Origin: JAHISC01 sp964645815
GTDB lineage: Bacteria > Patescibacteriota > Patescibacteriia > UBA9934
NCBI GenBank assembly: GCA_964645815.1
Contig: CAZYCR010000003.1
Location: forward strand, 1 to 36,930
Direction: 5' to 3'
Length of the DNA: 36,930 nt
Positions 16,587 through 24,609 of the stretch are shown here, piece after piece. The notes under the pieces are model-generated. The model saw only the letters and a list, made by a program, of their open reading frames with translations, made no database searches and was not told where the DNA came from. Position 1 is the first letter of the stretch; each line of letters opens with the position of its first letter. The position numbers and the translations under genes are program-made.

Positions 16587-16615
16587 AAGGTAACATATTT
16601 TTGGCAATCTGTCAA
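16587..16615 (-). promoter_or_regulatory. Extended -10 promoter of minus-strand GC-rich gene
   Basis: On the minus strand TTGACA (16610-16615), 17-bp spacer and TACCTT (16587-16592) preceded by TGT. This is the same layout as the promoters at 15299 and 15752. Confidence 0.7.
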
Positions 16616-16674
16616 TGCTAGCTTACCAGAAGTATTTTTTGCCTTTTTGACCCGACTAGGGCAAAATTAAACGT

Positions 16675-17013
16675 ATGAAACATCTAGATAAGTATTTGAA
16701 TCAAGTTATTCACGTCACGATTGATCGACCAAAAGGGAGTAAACATCCTAAGTTTGATTTTGAATATCCAATTAACTACGGCTATATGCCAGATACTATT
16801 TCTGGTGATGGAAAAGAGATCGATGCGTATATTCTGGGAGTAGAAGAGCCATTAAAACAATTTACAGGGAAGTGCATTGCCATTATCGAACGCCACGATG
16901 ACGATGACCCGAAATTAGTGTTAGCCCCAGAAGGGATGATGTTTTCTGATGAAGAAATTATCAAAGCAGTGCATTTTCAGGAACAATGGTTTGATTCATA
17001 TATAAAACGTTAA
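16675..17013 (+). CDS. Short inorganic pyrophosphatase-like protein
   Basis: A 112-residue protein related to family I soluble pyrophosphatases, which hydrolyse PPi released by biosynthesis. The recognisable core is EYPINYGYMPDT, then SGDGKEIDAYILG, then DDDDPKLVLAP, aligned respectively with the FYPCNYGY, LDGDPVDVLV and EDAKLVAVP regions of E. coli PPase. It is much shorter than the usual 160-180 residues, and in this reading the middle Mg-binding Asp of DGDxxD is Lys. It may be a compact active variant or act on another phosphoanhydride. A weak TTGCCT-N17-CAAAAT promoter (16639-16667) precedes it and a strong terminator follows. Confidence 0.75.
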   Translation: MKHLDKYLNQVIHVTIDRPKGSKHPKFDFEYPINYGYMPDTISGDGKEIDAYILGVEEPLKQFTGKCIAIIERHDDDDPKLVLAPEGMMFSDEEIIKAVHFQEQWFDSYIKR

Positions 17014-17014
17014 A

Positions 17015-17036
17015 AACCGCCCTCGGGCGGTTTTTG
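17015..17036 (+). terminator. Terminator of pyrophosphatase-like gene
   Basis: CCGCC and GGCGG form a tight GC stem with a CTCG loop (17017-17030), flanked by an A run and followed by TTTTTGCTTTT. Confidence 0.9.
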
Positions 17037-17059
17037 CTTTTCTCAGCCAATTATATAAC

Positions 17060-17076
17060 CTCGTTAAGCTATGAAA
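17060..17076 (+). promoter_or_regulatory. Operator-like direct repeat, copy 1 (upstream of -35)
   Basis: CTCGTTAAGCTATGAAA matches copy 2 (17107-17123) at 15 of 17 positions and ends one base before the hsdM -35. The left half lies in a small dyad, TAAC-CTC-GTTA (17056-17066). It is a candidate binding site for the MerR-type domain of the adjacent methylase (inference). Confidence 0.5.
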
Positions 17077-17077
17077 T

Positions 17078-17106
17078 TTGACAACTTTTCCATAGATTGA
17101 TATTAT
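17078..17106 (+). promoter_or_regulatory. RM operon promoter
   Basis: TTGACA (17078-17083), 17-bp spacer and TATTAT (17101-17106) preceded by TGA, a near-consensus extended -10 promoter. The ATG at 17118 lies 11 nt beyond, so the mRNA should be near-leaderless. It is bracketed by the two operator-like repeats. Confidence 0.75.
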
Positions 17107-17123
17107 CTCGATAACCTATGAAA
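17107..17123 (+). promoter_or_regulatory. Operator-like direct repeat, copy 2 (over the start site)
   Basis: CTCGATAACCTATGAAA directly follows the -10 box and runs through the start codon. It overlaps a perfect dyad, TTATC-TC-GATAA (17103-17114). The spacing to copy 1 is 47 bp. A protein bound here would block transcription initiation. Confidence 0.5.
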
Positions 17124-18818
17124 AATGTCAATACCTACAAAATCAGTGACGTTGCCGAGATGTTCGGAATTCACGAAGACACTCTTCGTAATTGGGAAAA
17201 AGAGGGTCTCATTACCCCTATTCGTATTGGGACGCGTGGAGACCGCCGCTATACCCAAGAACATATAGATCAGATCGTTGAGAAGAAACTGGCGAAGATC
17301 GTCCGTCGGCTTGATGAAGAGCATGAGCTTGAGGAAAAAATGACTCTTGCTCAGCTAAAACAGTTCCTCTGGAAATCGGCCGACATTCTCCGTGGCCGCG
17401 TAGACGGATCGCAATATAAGGAATACATCTTTGCTCTCCTCTTCTATAAGCGGATGAGTGACATTTGGGATGAAGAGTACCGAACTATTCTGGATCAGTT
17501 TCATGATGAGGCGATCGCGAAGGCGGATTACAATCACCGCTTCAATGTGCCGGAAGATTGTCGTTGGGGTGTCATCGCCGACCAGTCTGAAAATATAGGC
17601 GCGAAACTCAATGAAATTTTCGATAAACTCACAAATGCAAATAGTCCGAAGCTGGACAAGATTTTCAACAAACTCGACTTCGCGGACAAGGATCGTTTTC
17701 CGAACGAAACTATGCAACGTTTGGTGAATCACTTCTCCAAGCATAATTTTGCAAATCAATATATCAGCTCGGATGTTCTTGGTGATGCGTATGAATATCT
17801 GATTGAGCAATTCGCAGCGGGTGCGGGAAAAAAAGGCGGTGAATTTTATACTCCACGCGAAATTGAGCGTGTTATCATGCATATTCTTGATCCTCACGAA
17901 AAGGATCATATTTACGACCCGACTGTTGGTTCCGGTGGATTTTTGCTTGAGGCGTACCATTATGTGCGCGATAAGTATGATGAATCAAAAGCACGTTCGC
18001 TCTACCTCTACGGACAGGAGTTCAACATGAGCACGTTTACAATTGCGCGTATTAACATGTTCCTTCACGGTCTCGACAGTGCAGATATTCGTATGGGCGA
18101 TACGCTTGCGGATCCAAAATTCCTCACGACAGAAAACCAATTGCAAACGTTCGATATCTGCGTTAGCAATTTCCCCTATTCTGTGAAGGAATGGGCGCAA
18201 GATACATTTGCCGCAAATAGGTTTGGTCGACTGGATGGTTACGAGATGCCGCCAGAGAAAAATGGCGATTATGCATTTATTCTGCATATCATTAAGTCGC
18301 TAAACGAAAATGGAAAAGCTGGGGTCGTCGTACCACACGGAGTCTTGTTTAAAGGTGACGCGCCTGGGCGGATTCGAAAACAGATTCTAACGAACGATCT
18401 CATAGAAGCTGTGATCGCGCTGCCTTCTAAGCTTTTTTACGGAGTGGGCATTCCTGTTGCCGTGCTCATCCTTAATAAAAACAAACCGGAAGTTCGCAAG
18501 AATAAGGTGATGATTATTGACGCGGAAAAGGATTATCAAGAAGGTAAAAAGCAAAACCGTCTCCGCATCAAAGATATCGAAAAAATCAGCACGGCGTTTC
18601 ATGACTTCAAAGACATTGAACGCTATGCTCGCGTCGTAGATTTGAAGGAAATTGCTGAGAACGATTACAACTTGAACATCCGCCGCTATGTCGACACGAG
18701 CGAACAAGAAGAAACAATTGATGTGAGTGCTGAGTGGAAAAAATTGCAAAAGATTGAAAAGGAGGCAAAAGAAATCGATGAGAAAGTTGAGAATTTTTTG
18801 AAGGGTCTGAAGTATTAA
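17118..18818 (+). CDS. hsdM: Type I DNA methyltransferase HsdM with N-terminal MerR-type domain
   Basis: A 566-residue fusion. Residues ~5-55 form a MerR-like winged helix-turn-helix (YKISDVAEMFGI..DTLRNWEKEGLI with RRYTQEHIDQI). A charged linker leads to a standard HsdM beginning near residue 75 (MTLAQLKQFLWKSADILRG), with an N-terminal helical domain and an N6-adenine methylase domain. The SAM motif is DPTVGSGGF (from D267) and the catalytic motif IV is NFPY (from N351) rather than NPPY/F. Known HsdM pairs with HsdS to methylate the recognition site and with HsdR to restrict. ATG 17340 (Met75), preceded by GAGG five bases upstream, could yield a second, HTH-less HsdM. The HTH may repress the operon through the flanking repeats. 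Confidence 0.9.
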   Translation: MKNVNTYKISDVAEMFGIHEDTLRNWEKEGLITPIRIGTRGDRRYTQEHIDQIVEKKLAKIVRRLDEEHELEEKMTLAQLKQFLWKSADILRGRVDGSQYKEYIFALLFYKRMSDIWDEEYRTILDQFHDEAIAKADYNHRFNVPEDCRWGVIADQSENIGAKLNEIFDKLTNANSPKLDKIFNKLDFADKDRFPNETMQRLVNHFSKHNFANQYISSDVLGDAYEYLIEQFAAGAGKKGGEFYTPREIERVIMHILDPHEKDHIYDPTVGSGGFLLEAYHYVRDKYDESKARSLYLYGQEFNMSTFTIARINMFLHGLDSADIRMGDTLADPKFLTTENQLQTFDICVSNFPYSVKEWAQDTFAANRFGRLDGYEMPPEKNGDYAFILHIIKSLNENGKAGVVVPHGVLFKGDAPGRIRKQILTNDLIEAVIALPSKLFYGVGIPVAVLILNKNKPEVRKNKVMIIDAEKDYQEGKKQNRLRIKDIEKISTAFHDFKDIERYARVVDLKEIAENDYNLNIRRYVDTSEQEETIDVSAEWKKLQKIEKEAKEIDEKVENFLKGLKY

Positions 18819-18822
18819 ATTT

Positions 18823-19536
18823 ATGAAAGACAAATTAATCAAAGCATCAAAAGTACTAGCCAAGGTTGTCTTTGTTTCGGTAGGAGTAATTATGTTCTAC
18901 TCTGGAGTTTCTTTTTTAATCAAAACACTAAATTTAACTATTTCGACTCTTATCCTGGAATACATACAAACGCTAGTATGGCCTAGTGTTATTTTCGTTT
19001 TAATATTTACATTCAAAACCAATTTTTCCGGACTACTTGATAGGCTGGCGGAGTTTTCTCTGCCCGGTGGAGTTACTGGGAAAATAAACCCGCAGGCACA
19101 ACAGCAAGATACAAAACCCGAGGACTCTATAGATAAAAGCGCAGATTTTACTCAACTATTGACTGAAAAAGAAGAACAACTCGCTGAATTTGTAACTTCA
19201 AATGTGGGTCTTGAACAAAAAATAAGTACACTAGAAATTGAGTTAGACTTCGAGAGAATTTATAACATAATTTTTGCTAGCCAAATTGATCTATTGTTAA
19301 AGATGAATAATTTCGACAGTGTAGAGTTTTCTTATGTGGATGACCACTTCAACAAAGCACAACAATCCGCAATGAGTATGTTGAACGGTTGGAATACGAA
19401 ACAATACATTAACTTTCTCATTAATAATGGTCTTATTGAATATCCTGTTGGAACCAATCTTTTAAAGATTGCACTTAAGGGCAAGGTCTTTCTGAGTTAT
19501 CTTTCAGTTCGTAACTATAAAAAGTACGGAATATAA
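18823..19536 (+). CDS. Membrane-anchored coiled-coil protein inside RM operon, unknown function
   Basis: A 237-residue protein of no family I recognise. Two hydrophobic segments (about 12-33 and 44-62) could form a membrane hairpin. A polar linker with QAQQQ follows, then a coiled coil (about 108-150, TEKEEQLAEFVTSNVGLEQKI) and a C-terminal domain of about 90 residues ending in what looks like a winged helix (YINFLINNGLIEYPVGTNLLKIALKGKVFLSYL). It starts four bases after hsdM and stops three bases before hsdS, so it is firmly in the operon even though type I systems do not need it. Its codons are AT-rich compared with hsdM. It could be a sensor or membrane effector of defence (inference). Confidence 0.8.
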   Translation: MKDKLIKASKVLAKVVFVSVGVIMFYSGVSFLIKTLNLTISTLILEYIQTLVWPSVIFVLIFTFKTNFSGLLDRLAEFSLPGGVTGKINPQAQQQDTKPEDSIDKSADFTQLLTEKEEQLAEFVTSNVGLEQKISTLEIELDFERIYNIIFASQIDLLLKMNNFDSVEFSYVDDHFNKAQQSAMSMLNGWNTKQYINFLINNGLIEYPVGTNLLKIALKGKVFLSYLSVRNYKKYGI

Positions 19537-19539
19537 GTT

Positions 19540-20688
19540 ATGAGCGTAAAAACAGTACAACAAAATATTCCGAGTGGATGGAACGTCAAACTCCTGGGCA
19601 AAGTGATTGTTGAAAAAGATAAATCTATACTGAAAGTCGGTGATGCGGACAATAGCAGTGTCTATCCATTCTTTACTAGTGGTGAAAAAGTTTTAAGTCA
19701 TAGTAAGGCTCTGGTGTCTGGTCGAAATATTTATGTGGCCACAGGCGGTGTAGCCAATATTAAATTTTTTGATGGTGAAGCAAGTTATTCAACAGATACC
19801 TATTGTTTTACTTCAAAAGAAGATACAGAATTTATTTACTATGCCCTCCTCAATAATTTAAGAGATATAAACAAACATTTGTTTTCTGGTAGCGGCTTAA
19901 GGCACTTACAAAAAAAGGACTTCAAAAAGAAGGAAATACTTCTCCCGCCAATTACAGAGCAACAAAAGATCGCAGAGATTCTGAGCTCAGTTGATGACGA
20001 CATTCGTGCGACACAAGATGTTATCGATCAAAATGAGCAAATCAAAAAAGGTTTGATGCAGGATTTGTTTACAAAAGGAATTGGTCATACGAAGTTTAAG
20101 GACAGCGAGCTTGGAAAGATTCCAGAAGAGTGGCAGATGGTTCATCTTGAAGATGTGGCCCATTTTACTAATGGAAAAGGTCACGAAAAACATATTTCAA
20201 AGGGTGGGAAATATATCGTTGTCAACTCAAAATTCATCTCATCTAATGGAAATGTGATTAAATGTTCAGATAAGGCATTTTTACCACTTTCCAAAGAAGA
20301 GGTTGTTATGGTGATGAGCGATGTTCCGAATGGTCAGGCTTTGGCAAAATGCTTCTTTATCGATGAAGACGATACTTACACTTTAAATCAACGAATCTGT
20401 TCATTCCGTTTTAAAACTGGCCTACCACGTTTTTATTATCATTTACTTAATAGAAATGCTTACTTTTTGAAGTTTAATAATGGAACCGGGCAGACTAACT
20501 TGCGGAAACAGCAAGTGCTAGATTGCCCGATTGCGCTTCCCCCAGAAGGCGAACAAAGAGAAATTGTTGATTTTCTTGATGCATTGGAACACAAATTGGT
20601 GTCGTGGCAAGAAAAGAAGATCGTACTAGAAAATCTTAAGGATGGCCTAATGCAAGATTTATTGTCGGGTGAGGTGAGAGTTGAGTAA
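19540..20688 (+). CDS. hsdS: Type I restriction-modification specificity subunit HsdS
   Basis: A 382-residue DNA-recognition subunit with two target-recognition domains. TRD1 spans about residues 8-135, followed by the first conserved helical spacer (LPPITEQQKIAEILSSVDDDI..QIKKGLMQDLFTKG). TRD2 begins at IPEEWQMVHLEDVAHF and runs to about 335. The second conserved region (LPPEGEQREIVDFLDALEHKL..LKDGLMQDLLSG) mirrors the first. This two-fold repeat architecture predicts a bipartite DNA target, but the bases cannot be read from sequence. It is intact in length, so the system looks functional. The following gene starts within or just after its stop. Confidence 0.93.
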   Translation: MSVKTVQQNIPSGWNVKLLGKVIVEKDKSILKVGDADNSSVYPFFTSGEKVLSHSKALVSGRNIYVATGGVANIKFFDGEASYSTDTYCFTSKEDTEFIYYALLNNLRDINKHLFSGSGLRHLQKKDFKKKEILLPPITEQQKIAEILSSVDDDIRATQDVIDQNEQIKKGLMQDLFTKGIGHTKFKDSELGKIPEEWQMVHLEDVAHFTNGKGHEKHISKGGKYIVVNSKFISSNGNVIKCSDKAFLPLSKEEVVMVMSDVPNGQALAKCFFIDEDDTYTLNQRICSFRFKTGLPRFYYHLLNRNAYFLKFNNGTGQTNLRKQQVLDCPIALPPEGEQREIVDFLDALEHKLVSWQEKKIVLENLKDGLMQDLLSGEVRVE

Positions 20689-20692
20689 GTAT

Positions 20693-21691
20693 ATGGCCAG
20701 AGGCACATACCAGAGAACTAAGTTAGCCAATCGATCGACTCATGCTTTTATTTCTTCGCTTAATGCCTTCAATAATGCAAGTGATGAATACCGAGTTGAA
20801 GCCGCTTTGTTCTTGATGGTCAATGCCGTCGAACTGCTTTCAAAAGCCCTTGTATTAAAACATGGAGGAAAAATTTACGAGAAAGGTACAAAGGAGAGAA
20901 CGATATCTGCAGAAGCGAGTATTTGGCTATTGTTTAATCAGTATCACAAGATTGATGAGCTTGAACATGGAGCTTTGCAACAACTAATCTCATTGAGAAA
21001 CGAGGCATCACACAATATTTTACCGAGTGTCAAGAATGATGTGCTGCACTATTTAATGTTCTCTGCGTTTAAAGTCTACCGTCGACTTATCAATGACAAT
21101 TTTCGTTCTCACAACAGAATTTTTAAAAAAAGCTTCTTGTCTATTTCAACAGATGAAAACACTACTTACGCCGATAGTGTTGAGGGGTTGTTGAGATCAA
21201 GTAAAAAGTCCGAATCCCAAAGACGGCTTCTCTACTTACTGGAAAGAGGTGTGTCGTATAAAGGAGACACATACATTACACAGGATGCTTTTGAGAAAAA
21301 TTTTAGAAAACAAAAGAACAAAAGGTTGATTAACAGAAGTAAATTAGGCAAATTTTTATCCGAGGCAGATCTTCTGAAGGTTGTATTTATTCAGGCACCT
21401 AAAAATCACACCATCAACATTGATATTGCTAAGGGAATAGGTTCTCAGAAAGAAGCCCTTACCGTCTTTACCAGGCGTACTGATATCAATAAAGATTACC
21501 CGTATATCCTGACGACGTTAGCTGAAAAGTTGGGAAAAGGAAGAAATGTAACCTTACAAGCAATTAAGCAGTTGAGCGTCAAAGGTGACAAGGAGCTACA
21601 TCAGGAAGTAAAAACTGGTAAACAAAGTTCCACACATAAATATTCTGATGCCGCCTTCCAGAAATTGAAAAATCATTTCGACAATCTATGA
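20693..21691 (+). CDS. HEPN-like (DUF3644-like) protein in RM operon, putative RNase effector
   Basis: A 332-residue soluble protein. The N-terminal ~150 residues look like a helical HEPN/DUF3644-type domain: FISSLNAFNNASDEYRVEAAL, then LMVNAVELLSKALVL, and SLRNEASHNI, which contains an R-x4-H motif (R102, H107) of the kind that is catalytic in HEPN ribonucleases. The C-terminal half is basic and perhaps DNA- or RNA-binding (ALTVFTRRTDI, GRNVTLQAIKQL). ATG 20693 lies four bases after hsdS; TTG 20681, overlapping hsdS by 8 nt and following GAGGTG, is an alternative. The gene overlaps hsdR by ATGA. HEPN proteins often act as abortive-infection toxins beside RM genes (PrrC/RloC precedent), so a similar role is plausible but unproven. 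Confidence 0.75.
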   Translation: MARGTYQRTKLANRSTHAFISSLNAFNNASDEYRVEAALFLMVNAVELLSKALVLKHGGKIYEKGTKERTISAEASIWLLFNQYHKIDELEHGALQQLISLRNEASHNILPSVKNDVLHYLMFSAFKVYRRLINDNFRSHNRIFKKSFLSISTDENTTYADSVEGLLRSSKKSESQRRLLYLLERGVSYKGDTYITQDAFEKNFRKQKNKRLINRSKLGKFLSEADLLKVVFIQAPKNHTINIDIAKGIGSQKEALTVFTRRTDINKDYPYILTTLAEKLGKGRNVTLQAIKQLSVKGDKELHQEVKTGKQSSTHKYSDAAFQKLKNHFDNL

Positions 21692-24606
21692 AATTCAACG
21701 AACAAGTAACAATTGAAAACCACATCATCAAATTCCTAAAAAAGGAACTTGGGTTTGAGTTTGTGAAACCGGAGGAGATGAAAGGGTTGCGCGAGTACGA
21801 GACGGAATATCTTGTGACATCATATCTACGAGACGCGATAGCGAAGATAAATGGCATTTCCGATGAAACGATCCTCGATTCGATCATTCGCGAGATTAAA
21901 AAAGTCGATACGAACCAGGGTTTTTTGGAGTTGATCCGCGGCGGAGTTGATTTAGTTGACGGCAAGACGCAAAAAACGCACACCTATCAAGTGATTGACT
22001 TTCAGAATCCGGAAAACAATCATTTTGTTGTTACTAACCAGTTTTATTTTGAAGGAGATACAGAAAACATTCGTCCGGATGTTTTGGTATTTGTAAATGG
22101 TATTCCGGTTGTGGATATTGAAGCAAAGTCGGCGACGGCTGCGCTCTCTGTCGATTACACAAAAGGCATCGGTCAGATTAAGCGTTATGAACGTGTTGCA
22201 AAAAGGCTGTTTATTCCAAACTGTTTTAACATCGCAACCGATGGCGTTCAGACAGTTTATGGAGCAACATTTGCACCGGAGCAATATTTCTTAACTTGGA
22301 AGGATGAAGAACTCGATAAAAAGTATGGCGAAGGAGCGGTAGAAGTTTCACTGGAGAATCTGCTTAGACCAGAAAATCTATTGGACATCATTGCGAACTT
22401 TATTGTTTTTGAACAAACAAAAAATGGTCTGGTTAAAAAGGTTGCTTATTATCAACAAAAACGAGCCACGAATAAAATTGTTGAACGAGTTGTAAAACGA
22501 GATGGAAAACGCGGACTTATATGGCACACACAAGGATCCGGAAAGACGCTGACCATGTTTTTCACGGCATGGAAACTTCGTTTTCATCAAGAATTGGCTA
22601 GTCCAAAAGTGTTTATTTTGGTTGATCGTATTGATTTGGACGATCAGGTGTATGACGAGTTCACCAATCATGGTGGGAAAAACATTATTCGAGTTACTTC
22701 CCGCAAACATCTTGAAGAAGTAATCGGCTCGGATGAGCGTGGAATTTTTATTTCAACAATTCAAAAATTCTCCGAGTTGGGGGCTGGTATTAAAAACCTC
22801 AAAGAGAATATTATCGTTCTTTCTGACGAAGCTCATCGTGGAGATGAAGGTGTTGCAGGGATTAACTTGCGCGACTCTCTCGGCAATGCTTTCCTTTTTG
22901 GCTTTACCGGAACACCGATTGATAAGACGACTCTAAATACACACAGAAATTATGGTGAGGCTGGTGAGCGGTATTTGGACTATTATTCGATCGAACAAGC
23001 TATTAAGGACGGAACCACATTGCCCGTCACCTACGAAGCACGTCTTTCAAAGTTTTTCATTGATGAAGAGCGTGCTGACGAACAGTTCGATGAGTTGACA
23101 ACCGAATTGGACGACAAGCAAAAAGAAGAATTACTGAAACGGCACACGCGAAAATCTCAGCTTACAAACTTGGATGCGCGGGTTGATGCGATTGTTCATG
23201 ATATTGTTGAGCACTTTAAAGCCTATATAGAACCGAATGGATTCAAGGCGCAGGTTGTTTGTAACGGAAAGGAAGCGGTAGTGATGTACAAAAAACATTT
23301 CGATAAGTTACTCGGAAGCGAGGCGACGGCTGTTGTGTTTTCTTCCGGGGACCCTAACAGCACGCCAGAAGAACAGAAAAAGTACGAAACAGCAAAGAAG
23401 GAACGCGATGAAATTATTCGCAACTTTAAGAACCCAGCACATCCTTTGAAGTTTATTATCGTAACAGACATGCTTTTGACGGGCTTCGATGCCCCGATTG
23501 AGCAGGTTATGTATTTGGATAAGCCTCTGCGCGACCATACATTACTCCAGGCCATTGCTCGCACGAACCGAGTTTATCCCAATAAGGTAGCTGGAAAGAT
23601 TATCGACTACTATGGAATCACAAAGAATCTTTATGATGCGCTTGATTTTAGCGAAGATATCGTTGATTCGGCGATGGTAGATATCGATGTCATGAAGGAA
23701 CGATTTGTTGAAGTTTTGCACCAGAACATGGATTTATTCGGTAAAGTGAATATCGAAGATCCTTCCATGGAAAATCTGCGTCACAATATCAAGATTTTTA
23801 TTGACAACGAAGATAAGCAGCAATTCTTTAAGAAAAAGTACAACCAACTGAAATCGCTCTACGAATTTCTTGCTCCGGATCCATTCTTGAAAGAATATAT
23901 TCGTCACTTTGAATGGCTCACAAGCTTTTACATTGCATTTCAAAAGGAATTTTTCTCTACTCCAGATGCACACTTGCTTGCGGGTTACGGCGAGAAAGTT
24001 AAAGAGATTATCCAAGACAATGTTGATTATGCGGGGATTACAAAGACATTCCGTGAGCTTAGGATTGATGATGTGGCGGCTATGAATAAGCTGGACGAAA
24101 TGGACGATGAAGAAAAGGCTCTAAATCTTGAAAAAATGTTAAAGCAAGAAATTTCTGAGCACATCGACCTTAACCCTGCCTTCCAGACCTTTAGCGAGCG
24201 TCTTCAAAAAATCCGGGAGGATTTTGAACAGAAACAAATGGACTTAGCGGAGCGCATCAAACACTATCAGGAGTTAATGAAGGATATTCAAGATGCTCGT
24301 AGCATCGCGGAAGAAAAAGGATACACGCTCTCAGAATATGGGCTTTACATGGTCAGTAAGGAATATTTGCCAGATGTTAGTGAGGAATTAATGCATGAGT
24401 TCATTAAAGAAATGGCGCAAAAAATTAAGGACGTTCTTGATAAAGGTTGGAAGGAGTCATCGAAGTACGATTTCTTTATCAAGGAAATCAAGCGAACGTT
24501 CCAGGAGCTTATTCTGAAGGATTACCGCGGTAAAATTACTATCGACATTGGAGAATTCCACGGCTATGTGAACCGACTTGTCGACATGGTTATTAAATAC
24601 TTCTAG
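21688..24606 (+). CDS. hsdR: Type I restriction endonuclease subunit HsdR
   Basis: A 972-residue translocating restriction subunit. The N-terminal nuclease domain has the PD-(D/E)XK pattern RPDVLVF..VVDIEAK (D131, E145, K147), with QIKRYERV downstream. The superfamily 2 translocase follows: Walker A TQGSGKT (G283-K286), DEAH box (D380-H383), GFTGTPID, and motif VI QAIARTNRVYP. The C-terminal ~330 residues are helical, the region that docks on HsdM in the family. All catalytic residues are present, so cleavage and DNA translocation should work. It overlaps the preceding HEPN-like gene by four bases (ATGA), implying coupled translation, and is followed three bases later by a DUF45 metallopeptidase. 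Confidence 0.95.
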   Translation: MKFNEQVTIENHIIKFLKKELGFEFVKPEEMKGLREYETEYLVTSYLRDAIAKINGISDETILDSIIREIKKVDTNQGFLELIRGGVDLVDGKTQKTHTYQVIDFQNPENNHFVVTNQFYFEGDTENIRPDVLVFVNGIPVVDIEAKSATAALSVDYTKGIGQIKRYERVAKRLFIPNCFNIATDGVQTVYGATFAPEQYFLTWKDEELDKKYGEGAVEVSLENLLRPENLLDIIANFIVFEQTKNGLVKKVAYYQQKRATNKIVERVVKRDGKRGLIWHTQGSGKTLTMFFTAWKLRFHQELASPKVFILVDRIDLDDQVYDEFTNHGGKNIIRVTSRKHLEEVIGSDERGIFISTIQKFSELGAGIKNLKENIIVLSDEAHRGDEGVAGINLRDSLGNAFLFGFTGTPIDKTTLNTHRNYGEAGERYLDYYSIEQAIKDGTTLPVTYEARLSKFFIDEERADEQFDELTTELDDKQKEELLKRHTRKSQLTNLDARVDAIVHDIVEHFKAYIEPNGFKAQVVCNGKEAVVMYKKHFDKLLGSEATAVVFSSGDPNSTPEEQKKYETAKKERDEIIRNFKNPAHPLKFIIVTDMLLTGFDAPIEQVMYLDKPLRDHTLLQAIARTNRVYPNKVAGKIIDYYGITKNLYDALDFSEDIVDSAMVDIDVMKERFVEVLHQNMDLFGKVNIEDPSMENLRHNIKIFIDNEDKQQFFKKKYNQLKSLYEFLAPDPFLKEYIRHFEWLTSFYIAFQKEFFSTPDAHLLAGYGEKVKEIIQDNVDYAGITKTFRELRIDDVAAMNKLDEMDDEEKALNLEKMLKQEISEHIDLNPAFQTFSERLQKIREDFEQKQMDLAERIKHYQELMKDIQDARSIAEEKGYTLSEYGLYMVSKEYLPDVSEELMHEFIKEMAQKIKDVLDKGWKESSKYDFFIKEIKRTFQELILKDYRGKITIDIGEFHGYVNRLVDMVIKYF

Positions 24607-24609
24607 CCT

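Noticed and set aside
20055..20670. Similar DNA around the two KxGLMQDL helices of hsdS, considered as a phase-variation inversion site
   Set aside because: There is only one hsdS and no recombinase in the operon; the similarity is explained by the internal symmetry of HsdS.
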